Positions 1 to 6,100 of a stretch of DNA of 12,257 nucleotides are shown here, one piece after another. Made by a program: the position numbers and the translations under genes. Origin of the DNA: Planctomycetota bacterium. Lineage in GTDB: Bacteria; Planctomycetota; MHYJ01; JACQXL01. The notes beneath the pieces were generated by a model. It saw only the letters and a program-made list of their open reading frames with translations, ran no database searches and was not told where the DNA came from. Positions within the stretch are counted from its first letter, which is position 1, and every line of letters begins with the position of its first letter. The stretch spans positions 1 through 12,257 of the forward strand of contig JACQXL010000096.1 of NCBI GenBank assembly GCA_016208805.1. Reading direction: 5' to 3'.

Positions 1-1206
1 TTTTATTATGTGCTCGCCTTCGGCAAAACCTGATAACGTAAATGATGAGATTGCCCCGCTATCGCGGGACTGCAAAAAGCCTGCTTCGCTCCCTTCGGTC
101 GCTCGCAATGACAGAGGGGGCGTTTCGCAAGAGTTCAGTAAATTGCCAAAAGTAATCCGCGTAATTATCTCTTTCATGACTCCTTCTTTCGTCAATGACC
201 TTAGATTCTCTATCTTCAGCATATTCTTTAACTCATTATAACGAGTCTCTATCTGCCAACGTTGACCATACAAACTGATTAATTCCTCACGCGGGTATTT
301 CTCCGCATCAATTAACGTGGTTAAAAGATAAGCCGTCCGAAAACCAGGTAAATCGTAAGCTATTAACCGTAAAGTAATCTCCTCGGGTAAGTCTTTACCC
401 CGACAATTTTTCGGTTTCTTAAATACCACCAACCAATCTCTGGGCCCTAACTTCTTCCGCCGGTGTGGTTTAACATCCTTTTTAAGCCGGAAGAGAAATG
501 CACTCTTCCGCTTCATCACGGCATAACACAAGTCATATCCCGGGAAACCCCGATCCGCCAGCAGAAGATCGCCGGCCTTCAATAAGGCTAATAGTTTAAT
601 TAAGCCTGTTTTCTCACCTAACCGCAATGAGCCTAAAGCAAATCCCTCGCACATCCCTGTAAAAGTCCAAAATAAACCAACTAAATGGGCTTGGACCGGG
701 GCCGAACTCTGTTTATTCTGATTCTTCCGACTCCCAAAACTCTTACGCAATTGTTTTGATTCGGGTAGGGTAAGGGTCGTCCCATCGACCATTTTTACCT
801 TTAACCCTTTCCAACTCCCGCGTTGTAAATCATAACGTTGGTAAAAATAATTCCGTACTAAATCATTTAGATTCTGGAAAAACTTAATCGGGAACTTCTT
901 CCGGGCCTTAGTAAAGGCCGCTTGGCTGGCCGGCAAAAGAGGTAAATCTTTATCTAATGGTCTAATTTGTTCCCACGCTTTTCTTAACGCTCCAGCCATA
1001 GAATCACAATTTATCCCGACCAAAGCCATTAACCAAAAAACCATCTCGGGCGTAAATATCCTCTGGCGATATTTCCATGAAATACTTTCTTGGGCCGCTT
1101 TGGCAAACTGCTCAGACGTTAAAATCTTTCTTAAGGGTATCAGTCCATATTGAGTAAAAATCTTATTAAGTTCCCGCCGCTCTTTGCCGATATATTTATT
1201 GTTCAT
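1..1206 (-). CDS. IS4-family DDE transposase, 3' end beyond window
   Basis: This is an uninterrupted frame from ATG at 1206 down to the window edge (402 codons, no stop seen). The fold is recognisable from the DDE residues: D141 in KMVDGTT, D218 in LLLADRGFPGYDL and E320 in YGQRWQIETRYNELK. The last stretch contains the exact IS4 signature Y-(2)-R-(3)-E-(6)-K (Y313, R316, E320, K327). It should catalyse cut-and-paste transposition of its own element. AAGGAGG lies 7 nt before the ATG. From about residue 363 the frame no longer looks like transposase: it reads through a nested dispersed repeat (45-115), giving a foreign tail with CETPPLSLRATEGSEAGF. The native C-terminus is therefore probably replaced, and activity is doubtful. 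No terminal inverted repeats could be identified because the left end is outside the window. Confidence 0.9.
   Translation of the reverse strand, partial: MNNKYIGKERRELNKIFTQYGLIPLRKILTSEQFAKAAQESISWKYRQRIFTPEMVFWLMALVGINCDSMAGALRKAWEQIRPLDKDLPLLPASQAAFTKARKKFPIKFFQNLNDLVRNYFYQRYDLQRGSWKGLKVKMVDGTTLTLPESKQLRKSFGSRKNQNKQSSAPVQAHLVGLFWTFTGMCEGFALGSLRLGEKTGLIKLLALLKAGDLLLADRGFPGYDLCYAVMKRKSAFLFRLKKDVKPHRRKKLGPRDWLVVFKKPKNCRGKDLPEEITLRLIAYDLPGFRTAYLLTTLIDAEKYPREELISLYGQRWQIETRYNELKNMLKIENLRSLTKEGVMKEIITRITFGNLLNSCETPPLSLRATEGSEAGFLQSRDSGAISSFTLSGFAEGEHIIK
45..115 (-). repeat. Nested dispersed repeat inside the transposase 3' end
   Basis: The right part (87-114) is a ...GCTCGCAATGACAG repeat. Its 15 bp CGCTCGCAATGACAG recurs exactly at 6120-6134. 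The usual continuation between GATGAGATTG and GCTTCGCTC is split by about 28 bp carrying a small hairpin, CCCGC-TATC-GCGGG. The transposase frame stays open through both layers. Confidence 0.75.
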
Positions 1207-1258
1207 GGGAGACCCTCCTTTCTTAAGATACCGATATATTATCGGCATAAGGAGGGTC
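1207..1258 (-). promoter_or_regulatory. Hairpin sequestering the transposase Shine-Dalgarno
   Basis: GACCCTCCTT (1211-1220) is perfectly complementary to AAGGAGGGTC (1249-1258), and an inner stem CCGATA/TATCGG (1231-1236/1240-1245) closes the loop. On the transposase strand the ATG-proximal arm is the AAGGAGG ribosome binding site. A transcript entering from outside would therefore fold the site shut, while one starting inside the loop would leave it open. IS10 and IS50 are known to block read-through expression in a comparable way. On the plus strand the stem is followed by TTTTCTTTT (1259-1267), so it may also act as a terminator against incoming transcription. No convincing internal promoter was found. 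Confidence 0.6.
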
Positions 1259-1304
1259 TTTTCTTTTGCTCCTTAAGTTACTGCCATTAGTCGGCGGGCA
1301 GGTA

Positions 1305-1390
1305 GGGGTGTGTTACCCATGTTTCGTTCTCACACACCCCGCCCCGCTCTTTGCGAGACAAAGAGCGGGACACCCCCCTCAAGAGGGGAT
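1305..1390. repeat. Palindromic repeat cluster, copy of the 12139-12196 element
   Basis: GGGGTGTGT (1305-1313) faces ACACACCCC (1332-1340). Next comes the stem CCCGCTCTTTG/CAAAGAGCGGG (1343-1353/1359-1369) and then CCCCTC-AAGAGGGG (1375-1388). Positions 1331-1388 match the reverse complement of 12139-12196 with 3 differences in 58, so the window carries two opposite-strand copies about 10.8 kb apart. Confidence 0.85.
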
Positions 1391-1487
1391 TTTTAGACAC
1401 TCTGCGTGCTTCCAAGCGTAAGGCGTTGCTACTTCCATTGGAAAGTCTCACAAAATACTCGTTTTTTACCCCCCGATGAGGTATAGG

Positions 1488-1729
1488 AACCATGCACACC
1501 CATATTGCTAAACATCCACACCCCAAGCCCCACAATATGCACGGGCTAACCACACAGTGTACACGGGCTAATGGCATAGTATATATGGCCTATTACTAAA
1601 CATCCACCCCCCAAACCCAACCGTACACACGGTCTAACTCTACGGTGTACACGGGTTAGCCACACAGTATGCACGGATTAGATACATAGTGTACACGGAC
1701 TAACGGCACATTATATATGGTTCGTCGCC
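1488..1729. repeat. 22-bp tandem array, 11 degenerate units
   Basis: Eleven 22-bp units fit exactly into 242 bp with no indels (units start at 1488, 1510, 1532, 1554, 1576, 1598, 1620, 1642, 1664, 1686 and 1708). Core units read like ACAGTGTACACGGGCTAA plus four variable bases. A second unit type, AAACATCCAC followed by a C-rich half, occupies units 2 and 6. Units 1-2 resemble 5-6, and 3-5 resemble 9-11, so there is higher-order structure. Because 22 is not a multiple of 3, it is not a coding repeat. The function is unknown. Confidence 0.85.
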
Positions 1730-1784
1730 TCACCACAAGTCAGGGTGTGCTATGTTACCTATCAGGGCAAGATATGAGGGGGTA

Positions 1785-1807
1785 CCCCCCACCCTCCCCC
1801 CTCCCCC
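1785..1807 (-). other. G-quadruplex motif downstream of recA
   Basis: The plus strand reads C6-A-C3-T-C6-T-C5, so the minus strand has four G runs of at least three separated by single-base loops, a canonical very stable quadruplex pattern. The minus strand is the recA-sense strand, so a long recA transcript would carry it as RNA. Immediately beside it is the self-complementary GGGGGTACCCCC (1778-1789). Confidence 0.7.
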
Positions 1808-1887
1808 TGTCTTGATTTTAAGCCACTTTCCAGGCGTGAAGGTGCTCATTTTTGGGTATTTAGGGGACTTTTGGGGGGAACAACGGA

Positions 1888-1960
1888 AACACGAATAAGA
1901 CGAATACGGCGAATCCCACGAATAATTCGTGTTATTCGTACCATTCGTGAGATTCGTGTT
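1888..1960. repeat. 73-bp dyad with exact 9-bp phasing
   Basis: CGAAT starts at 1892, 1901, 1910 and 1919, and its complement ATTCG starts at 1925, 1934, 1943 and 1952. Both series have exactly 9-bp steps and are symmetric about 1924. The outer ends are AACACGAAT and ATTCGTGTT. A folded strand would alternate 6 paired with 3 largely unpaired bases. It begins 21 bp past the recA stop and could serve as its 3' stem-loop. Confidence 0.8.
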
Positions 1961-1981
1961 AAGGTGGCTTTGCGTTAATTC

Positions 1982-3025
1982 TTACGCCAAGCCGTGTTTC
2001 TTCTTTATTTCCAGCTCAATCTCGGCGGCGATTTTGGGGTTCTCCTTAAGATAGTCCTTGGCCTTTTCACGGCCCTGGCCGATTTTCTCGTTCTTGTATA
2101 ACAGCCAGGCGCCGCTTTTATCCACAATGCCGGCATCAACGCCCATATCAATCAGCTCGCCTTCGTGCGAAATGCCGCAGGCGTGCATCAGGTCAAACTC
2201 GGCCTTCTTGAACGGCGGCGCAATCTTGTTCTTGACGACATTGACCCGGACCCGGGTGCCGATAGCGCTTTCGTTGGTGTCCTTAATCGTGGCGATGCGC
2301 TTGACCTCCATCCGGACCGAGGCGTAGAATTTCAGCGCCCGCCCGCCCGGTGTCGTCTCCGGGTTGCCCCAGGAGATGCCGATTTTCTCTCTCAACTGGT
2401 TGGTAAAAATAACGCAGGTGTTGCTCTTGCTGATAGACGAGGTAAGTTTACGCAATGCCTTGGACATCAGCCGGGCCTGGAGTCCGACCTGCTGGTCTTT
2501 CATCTCGCCTTCGATTTCGGCCTGGGGCACCAGCGCCGCGACCGAGTCCAGCACAATCGTATCCACGGCATTACTGCGCACCAGGGTCTCCACTGTTTCC
2601 AGCGCCTGTTCGCCGCTGTCCGGCTGTGAGATAATCAGGCCTTCCAGGTTGACGCCGATTTTCTGGGAATAGACCGGGTCAAGCGCGTGTTCCACGTCAA
2701 CGAACGCGGCCGTGCCGCCGGCCTTCTGGGTATTGGCCACGATGTGCAGGCAGAGCGTGGTCTTGCCGGATGCCTCCGGTCCGAAGACCTCAATGACGCG
2801 TCCGCGCGGCACGCCACCGCCGCCCAGCGCCAAATCCAGAGCGATGGAGCCGGTCTTGACGCTGGGCACATTGTCCGCCCTGGCATCGCCGCCCAGCCGC
2901 ATTATCGCGCCTTTGCCGTATTGCTTTTCCAATTGGGAAATGGCCTGCTGGAGTGCTTCTACTTTATGTTTCTGGTCGGACGGAACAACGGGTTTCTTGG
3001 GTGTTTCTTTTATTTGTTCTACCAT
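1982..3025 (-). CDS. recA: RecA recombinase
   Basis: A 347-residue, full-length RecA, the ATP-dependent strand-exchange protein of homologous recombination and, classically, the SOS co-protease. Walker A is GPEASGKTT (82-90), the catalytic Glu is E112 in VDVEHALD, and Walker B is TIVLD (156-160). L1 lies around EGEMKDQQVGLQARLMS (172-188) and L2 around NQLREKIG...NPETTPGGRALKFY (209-234). Departures from common sequences are K176 where GEMGD is usual and ISW (217-219) where VMF is usual. The tail is basic (KKKHGLA), without the acidic E. coli-type end. The start is firm: AAAGGAGG lies 4 nt before the ATG. It follows thpR by 45 bp on the same strand. No LexA box was recognised in that gap, which is occupied by a phased dyad. 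Confidence 0.98.
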   Translation of the reverse strand: MVEQIKETPKKPVVPSDQKHKVEALQQAISQLEKQYGKGAIMRLGGDARADNVPSVKTGSIALDLALGGGGVPRGRVIEVFGPEASGKTTLCLHIVANTQKAGGTAAFVDVEHALDPVYSQKIGVNLEGLIISQPDSGEQALETVETLVRSNAVDTIVLDSVAALVPQAEIEGEMKDQQVGLQARLMSKALRKLTSSISKSNTCVIFTNQLREKIGISWGNPETTPGGRALKFYASVRMEVKRIATIKDTNESAIGTRVRVNVVKNKIAPPFKKAEFDLMHACGISHEGELIDMGVDAGIVDKSGAWLLYKNEKIGQGREKAKDYLKENPKIAAEIELEIKKKHGLA

Positions 3026-3038
3026 AATACCTCCTTTA

Positions 3039-3080
3039 AGTAAACGGATTGAACAGATTAATCCGATTAATCAGTTTACT
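3039..3080. repeat. 9-bp-phased dyad between thpR and recA
   Basis: AGTAAAC (3039-3045) mirrors GTTTACT (3074-3080). GGATT, AGATT and CGATT begin at 3046, 3055 and 3064, in exact 9-bp steps. The dyad covers the thpR stop codon and ends just upstream of the recA ribosome binding site. Its edge TTTAAGTAAACGGATT (3035-3050) is identical to 5027-5042 before the M16 gene. Confidence 0.75.
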
Positions 3081-3664
3081 AATATAAACTCCTTTATTAT
3101 TTTGTATATCGGCCCGGTGGCCGTCAGGGTACTGGAAAACAATGTCAGCCTATTTACCATTTGCCGGCCGATTAGTCTATCTTTATTTGTATTTAGATAA
3201 CCAACCAGCCCGGAAACATTCTTAATGAATTTAACCCGACCAATAGTAATATGAGGCGAGAAGGGATGATCGTCCCTGGGCAGGTTAAGCGAGACCAGAT
3301 TACCTTCTAATTCCTCATACACTTTAGGCAGAGTTGAGGTTGGTTCCTGACAACCAACCCAGATAACGCGCGGTTTCTGCAGAGCCGGGAATACGCCCAA
3401 GCCCCGGATAGCCATATCAAATGAATGATGACTTTGTGCGACTGAGTTGATGGCATCGGAAATAGCAGCTACTTTGCTATCCGGCGTTTCGCCCAGGAAC
3501 CGCATGGTTAGGTGGATATTGGCCTCCTCCACCCATCGTAGCGAAGCGGAGTCCCGCCGAATGGCGGGATTGATTCCAAATATATGCTGGTCTAACTCCC
3601 TCTGAATTTTAGCGATGGCGCTTCTTATATCGGGCTCCAGGACTATCGCAATAAATAGTCTCAT
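3071..3664 (-). CDS. thpR: RNA 2',3'-cyclic phosphodiesterase (2H family)
   Basis: ThpR/LigT-type 2H phosphoesterase, 197 residues from the ATG at 3664. These enzymes open 2',3'-cyclic phosphate RNA ends. Both catalytic HxT motifs are present: HLT (51-53) in NIHLTMRFLGE and HIT (138-140) in SPHITIGR, about 87 residues apart. The C-terminal LFSSTL...GPIYKII is also typical. I prefer 3664 because the protein then begins MRLFIAI as in the family; an in-frame ATG at 3685 adds seven residues and has no better ribosome binding site. Residues 32-43 (NPAIRRDSASLR), just before the conserved RW, are encoded by a palindromic repeat (3537-3571) that also occurs outside genes, so the family domain carries an in-frame insertion. 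It is close to the M16 gene upstream and recA downstream. Confidence 0.9.
   Translation of the reverse strand: MRLFIAIVLEPDIRSAIAKIQRELDQHIFGINPAIRRDSASLRWVEEANIHLTMRFLGETPDSKVAAISDAINSVAQSHHSFDMAIRGLGVFPALQKPRVIWVGCQEPTSTLPKVYEELEGNLVSLNLPRDDHPFSPHITIGRVKFIKNVSGLVGYLNTNKDRLIGRQMVNRLTLFSSTLTATGPIYKIIKEFILVN
3537..3571 (-). repeat. Palindromic repeat inserted in frame in thpR
   Basis: On the coding strand this reads ATCCCGCC-ATTC-GGCGGGA followed by CTCCGCTTCGCTACG. Position 9046-9078 (plus, non-coding) carries the same series: ATCCCGC, GCGGGACTCCGC, TCGCTACG. In thpR it encodes NPAIRRDSASLR between helix 1 and the conserved RWV...HLT strand. Confidence 0.8.
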
Positions 3665-3690
3665 TGTACTGGCAATCCCACCCATGGGGG

Positions 3691-3721
3691 TATCAGCGTT
3701 TATCTGCGTGCATCTGTGGTT
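3691..3721. repeat. 10-bp-phased repeat at the M16/thpR junction
   Basis: Three steps, ATCAGCGTTT, ATCTGCGTGC and ATCTGTGGTT, run head to tail. The M16 frame ends inside the repeat (TTDARR then TAA), so the repeat supplies the stop codon. It also forms part of the thpR leader. The same class, in the opposite sense, occurs at 9078-9113. Confidence 0.7.
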
Positions 3722-5025
3722 CCGAGAGGATTCACTACCGATTCCGCCAAGTATCGTTCATCCAGGTGCTGTTCCAGCCGCTGGTTGATATCGGCCAGTG
3801 ATACCTTTTTGACCATCCGGGGCAGTTCAAGGATATTGATGCCGTAAAAGTAGAACGTGCTGAACATAAAAGCAATCGCCTCGGGCGAGTTGAAGCCCCA
3901 GATATACTTGCCGATAAACTTCTTCTTTAACCGGTCCAGGTCGCGCTTCTTGAACCGGGCCTGTTTGGCCTGCCGGATGCCGGCCAGCAGGCAGTCTTTG
4001 AGTTTGTCCGGGTCGTCCGTTTCGGCGTTAATGGTGGTGAATCCGTATGTGGTCTGGCCGTAATACCAGGCGCCGAATTTATCGTCAATGAGCTTATCTT
4101 CGTAAAGCCGGTTATAGAGTTTGCCGGAACGGTCGAAGAGCAGTTCCAGCATTATGTCGGTAACCATGTTCTGGCGGATGAGCGCTTCGCCGTCAAGTCC
4201 GTTATTGGTCTCTTTGTAGCCGAGCAGGATATGCGGACGGGTAACGCTCATCTTTTCCTGCGCGGATTTATTCTTTATCCGCGCGGGCTCGGCGGGCATG
4301 CGGCGCTCGATAGCCGTAGCCACGGATTTCACAGATTTCTTGGTTTCCTTATCAATCCATTCGCCTTCCAGCATCTTGAACACCTCGTGATGCTCCAAAT
4401 CGCCAGAGATAACCAACACCATATTGGCCGGATTATAGAATGTCCGATAGCATTTCATCAGAACTTCGGGCGTGATGATCCGAACGCTTTCAATCGTGCC
4501 ACCGATTTCTATCCTGACCGGATGGCGGTGATAGAGGTTGGTCATCAGGTTCTGGATGACCTTGAAATCCGGGATATCATGGTACATCCGGAGTTCCTGC
4601 TCAATGATATTTTTCTCGGTGGCCACATATTGTTCGGAGAAATACGGCTCCCGGGCCAGCCGGGTCAGGGTCTTGAGGTTATCGGTAAAGTTATCGGTGG
4701 CGGTGAAGAAATAGTTGGTGGTATTATAGCCGGTGGAGGCATTATAATAGGCGCCGTGCTTGGCAAACTCTCTGGAGATATCGCCGTCCGCCTTCTTGAA
4801 TAATTGGTGCTCCAGAAAATGGGCGATGCCCGCCGGGACGGCAGTAAATTCTTTCTCGCTGGATACCTTGAATTCGTTATCAATGGAGCCGTAGTTCACG
4901 GCCACCACGGCCGTTTTCTTGTGGAGTTTCTTCTTGGGAATGATAATCACCGGCAGGCCGCAGGCCAGACGGGTCTGGTAATATTCCTCGCGGATGGACT
5001 TGTCGCGGACCTTTACTATCTTCAT
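3700..5025 (-). CDS. M16-family zinc metallopeptidase, YmfH-like
   Basis: 441 residues with the inverted zinc motif HFLEH (69-73); E144 in EKNIIEQEL is the likely third metal ligand. The segment FDRSGKLYNRLYEDKLIDD in the C-terminal half is characteristic of YmfH-type M16 proteins, single-domain-pair enzymes that usually work as dimers on peptides. No signal peptide or membrane segment was seen, so it is probably cytoplasmic. The last residues (TTDARR) and the stop come from a dispersed repeat, so the native end may have been a little different. No Shine-Dalgarno precedes the ATG: the bases before it belong to a phased dyad also found before recA. It is first of three same-strand genes with thpR and recA. 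The in vivo substrate cannot be told from sequence. Confidence 0.9.
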   Translation of the reverse strand: MKIVKVRDKSIREEYYQTRLACGLPVIIIPKKKLHKKTAVVAVNYGSIDNEFKVSSEKEFTAVPAGIAHFLEHQLFKKADGDISREFAKHGAYYNASTGYNTTNYFFTATDNFTDNLKTLTRLAREPYFSEQYVATEKNIIEQELRMYHDIPDFKVIQNLMTNLYHRHPVRIEIGGTIESVRIITPEVLMKCYRTFYNPANMVLVISGDLEHHEVFKMLEGEWIDKETKKSVKSVATAIERRMPAEPARIKNKSAQEKMSVTRPHILLGYKETNNGLDGEALIRQNMVTDIMLELLFDRSGKLYNRLYEDKLIDDKFGAWYYGQTTYGFTTINAETDDPDKLKDCLLAGIRQAKQARFKKRDLDRLKKKFIGKYIWGFNSPEAIAFMFSTFYFYGINILELPRMVKKVSLADINQRLEQHLDERYLAESVVNPLGTTDARR

Positions 5026-5030
5026 ATTTA

Positions 5031-5080
5031 AGTAAACGGATTAAGCGGATTTAACGGATAGTTCGCTCTATCTGCTTACT
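5031..5080. repeat. 9-bp-phased dyad upstream of the M16 gene
   Basis: CGGAT starts at 5037, 5046 and 5055 (9-bp steps), and AGTAAAC (5031-5037) faces GCTTACT (5074-5080), an imperfect 50-bp dyad. It fills the leader of the M16 gene, up to 5 bp before its ATG, in the divergent M16/queD spacer. Confidence 0.7.
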
Positions 5081-5093
5081 CTATAACAAAACC

Positions 5094-5133
5094 TTGACAC
5101 TGGTGCAACCTAATTATAGTGTGTTTTTAACAC
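5094..5133 (+). promoter_or_regulatory. Sigma-70 promoter for queD-mcsA-mcsB with overlapping dyad
   Basis: TTGACA (5094-5099) is followed after 17 bp by TAGTGT (5117-5122), or after 15 bp by the better hexamer TATAGT (5115-5120). A small dyad GTGTT-TTT-AACAC (5121-5133) sits at the expected start point and could bind a regulator. On the other strand TATAAT (complement of 5113-5118) could be a -10 for the M16 operon, but no good -35 was found for it. Confidence 0.6.
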
Positions 5134-5154
5134 AAATGGCTCAAAGCGATGGTT

Positions 5155-5185
5155 ATTTTCTTTGTGCCTTGGTGTCTTTGTGGTG
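5155..5185 (+). repeat. TTTGTG-type repeat before queD
   Basis: TTCTTTGTGCC...GTGTCTTTGTGGT is the same degenerate repeat seen at 9112-9140. It ends 6-7 bp before the queD ATG, where a ribosome binding site would be expected, and leaves none that is recognisable. Confidence 0.65.
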
Positions 5186-5191
5186 AATGAT

Positions 5192-5566
5192 ATGCCTTAC
5201 GAATTAATCGTCAAGAGCCATTTTTCCGCGGCGCACAACCTGCGCAACTACCGCGGCAAGTGCGAGCATCTGCACGGGCATAACTGGAGCGTGGATGTGA
5301 CACTGACCGGCCGGAAACTTGACAAGACCGGCATGCTGGTGGATTTCAAGGTACTTAAGGGCTACCTCAAATCGGTGCTGGACAGATACGACCATGCTTA
5401 TCTCAATGAACTGCCTGATTTCAAGCGGGTCAACCCGACCACCGAAAATATCGCATATTTGCTGCATAAGAAACTGCAGACATTACTGAGGCCTAAAGGG
5501 CTTAAGGTAACGAAGGTGTGCGTCTGGGAATCGCCCGAGTGCGGGAGTTGTTACAATGCTATGTGA
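5192..5566 (+). CDS. queD: 6-carboxy-5,6,7,8-tetrahydropterin synthase
   Basis: 124 residues, normal for QueD, which converts dihydroneopterin triphosphate to 6-carboxytetrahydropterin on the queuosine/7-deazaguanine route. Zinc ligands H15 (SHFSAAH), H28 and H30, and catalytic C24, are all visible in CEHLHGH; the C-x3-HGH spacing is the QueD type rather than the eukaryotic PTPS type. Glu in CVWESPECG near the C-terminus fits the substrate-binding residue. The frame extends upstream to a TTG at 5162, but those ten codons come from a TTTGTG repeat, so I chose the ATG at 5192. The last 11 bases overlap mcsA, implying translational coupling. No other queuosine gene is in the window. Confidence 0.93.
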   Translation: MPYELIVKSHFSAAHNLRNYRGKCEHLHGHNWSVDVTLTGRKLDKTGMLVDFKVLKGYLKSVLDRYDHAYLNELPDFKRVNPTTENIAYLLHKKLQTLLRPKGLKVTKVCVWESPECGSCYNAM

Positions 5567-6083
5567 ACGATGCCAGAAAAAGCCGGCCACGATTCATATG
5601 ACGGAAATCGTCAACCATAACGTCAACCAGGATATCCATCTGTGCGCTGAGTGCGCCCAGAAGGAAGGCATGGCCGCCAAATCGCAGTTCTCGCTGGCCG
5701 AACTCCTGAGCGGGTTTATGGAGCCCATCATCGGCAAGATGGTCAAAGAGATGTCCGATGTCAAGTGCCCGCACTGCGGGATGAGTTATCTGCTGTTCAA
5801 GACCAAGGCCCGGTTCGGCTGCGCCGAGGATTACGAGGTGTTCCGCAAAGGAGTGGAACCGCTGATAGAAAAGATGCACGGCAGTCTCTACCATAAGGGC
5901 AAAGTGCCGACCAAGATAAATACGGAAATGAGCAAGGAACGGGAACTGCGCGACCTCCAGCACCAATTGGAGGAACTGGTCAAGCAGGAGAAATTTGAGG
6001 AGGCGGTCAAAGTCAGGGATAAAATCAAGGCATTAAGGCAAAAGGCGAAGGAACCAAAACCACCGAAGAACGGAAAGACGTAA
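5556..6083 (+). CDS. mcsA: McsA, zinc-finger activator of arginine kinase McsB
   Basis: 175 residues. Zinc-binding pairs C3/C6, C30/C33 and C71/C74 are intact. The fourth pair, usually CxxC, is C89-A-E-D92, so one expected cysteine is Asp. A C-terminal UVR domain (about 131-161, LRDLQHQLEELVKQEKFEEA...) ends in a basic, proline-rich tail. In Firmicutes McsA binds and activates McsB, which marks proteins with phosphoarginine for ClpCP. The start overlaps queD by 11 bases, with GGGAG 8 nt before the ATG. mcsB follows after 155 bp that is mostly repeat. No ctsR or clpC is seen nearby. Confidence 0.93.
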   Translation: MLCERCQKKPATIHMTEIVNHNVNQDIHLCAECAQKEGMAAKSQFSLAELLSGFMEPIIGKMVKEMSDVKCPHCGMSYLLFKTKARFGCAEDYEVFRKGVEPLIEKMHGSLYHKGKVPTKINTEMSKERELRDLQHQLEELVKQEKFEEAVKVRDKIKALRQKAKEPKPPKNGKT

Positions 6084-6100
6084 GAACGGAGCCACAGAAT

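Larger units (their letters stand above)
1207..1981. other. Gene-free repeat block between transposase and recA
   Basis: These 775 bp carry no credible gene; the only sizeable frame (1577-1287, minus) is composed of repeats. The contents, in order, are the transposase leader hairpin, a palindromic repeat cluster (1305-1390), about 100 bp with nothing recognisable (1391-1487), the 22-bp tandem array (1488-1729), a G-quadruplex motif (1785-1807), an unremarkable G-rich stretch, and a phased dyad (1888-1960). Confidence 0.75.

Noticed and set aside
1287..1577. 96-codon open frame on the minus strand
   Set aside because: It consists entirely of hairpin repeats and part of the 22-bp array and has no ribosome binding site or family features.
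1488..1729. CRISPR array
   Set aside because: Units are contiguous 22-mers without unique spacers, and no cas gene is present.
1488..1729. Plasmid-type iteron origin
   Set aside because: Unit length would fit, but no replication initiator gene or AT-rich unwinding region is visible and the neighbours are chromosomal.
2165..2629. 154-codon plus-strand frame opposite recA
   Set aside because: Shadow of the conserved recA coding sequence; no independent evidence.
3026..3080. LexA/SOS box before recA
   Set aside because: Neither the Bacillus-type nor the E. coli-type operator can be read in this gap; the dyad there is explained by the 9-bp-phased repeat.
5123..5191. preQ1 riboswitch ahead of queD
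   Set aside because: The leader is mostly a TTTGTG repeat and no aptamer-like stem with the A-rich tail was recognised.
5094..5191. CtsR operator ahead of the mcs genes
   Set aside because: The tandem GGTCAAA-type heptads are absent.
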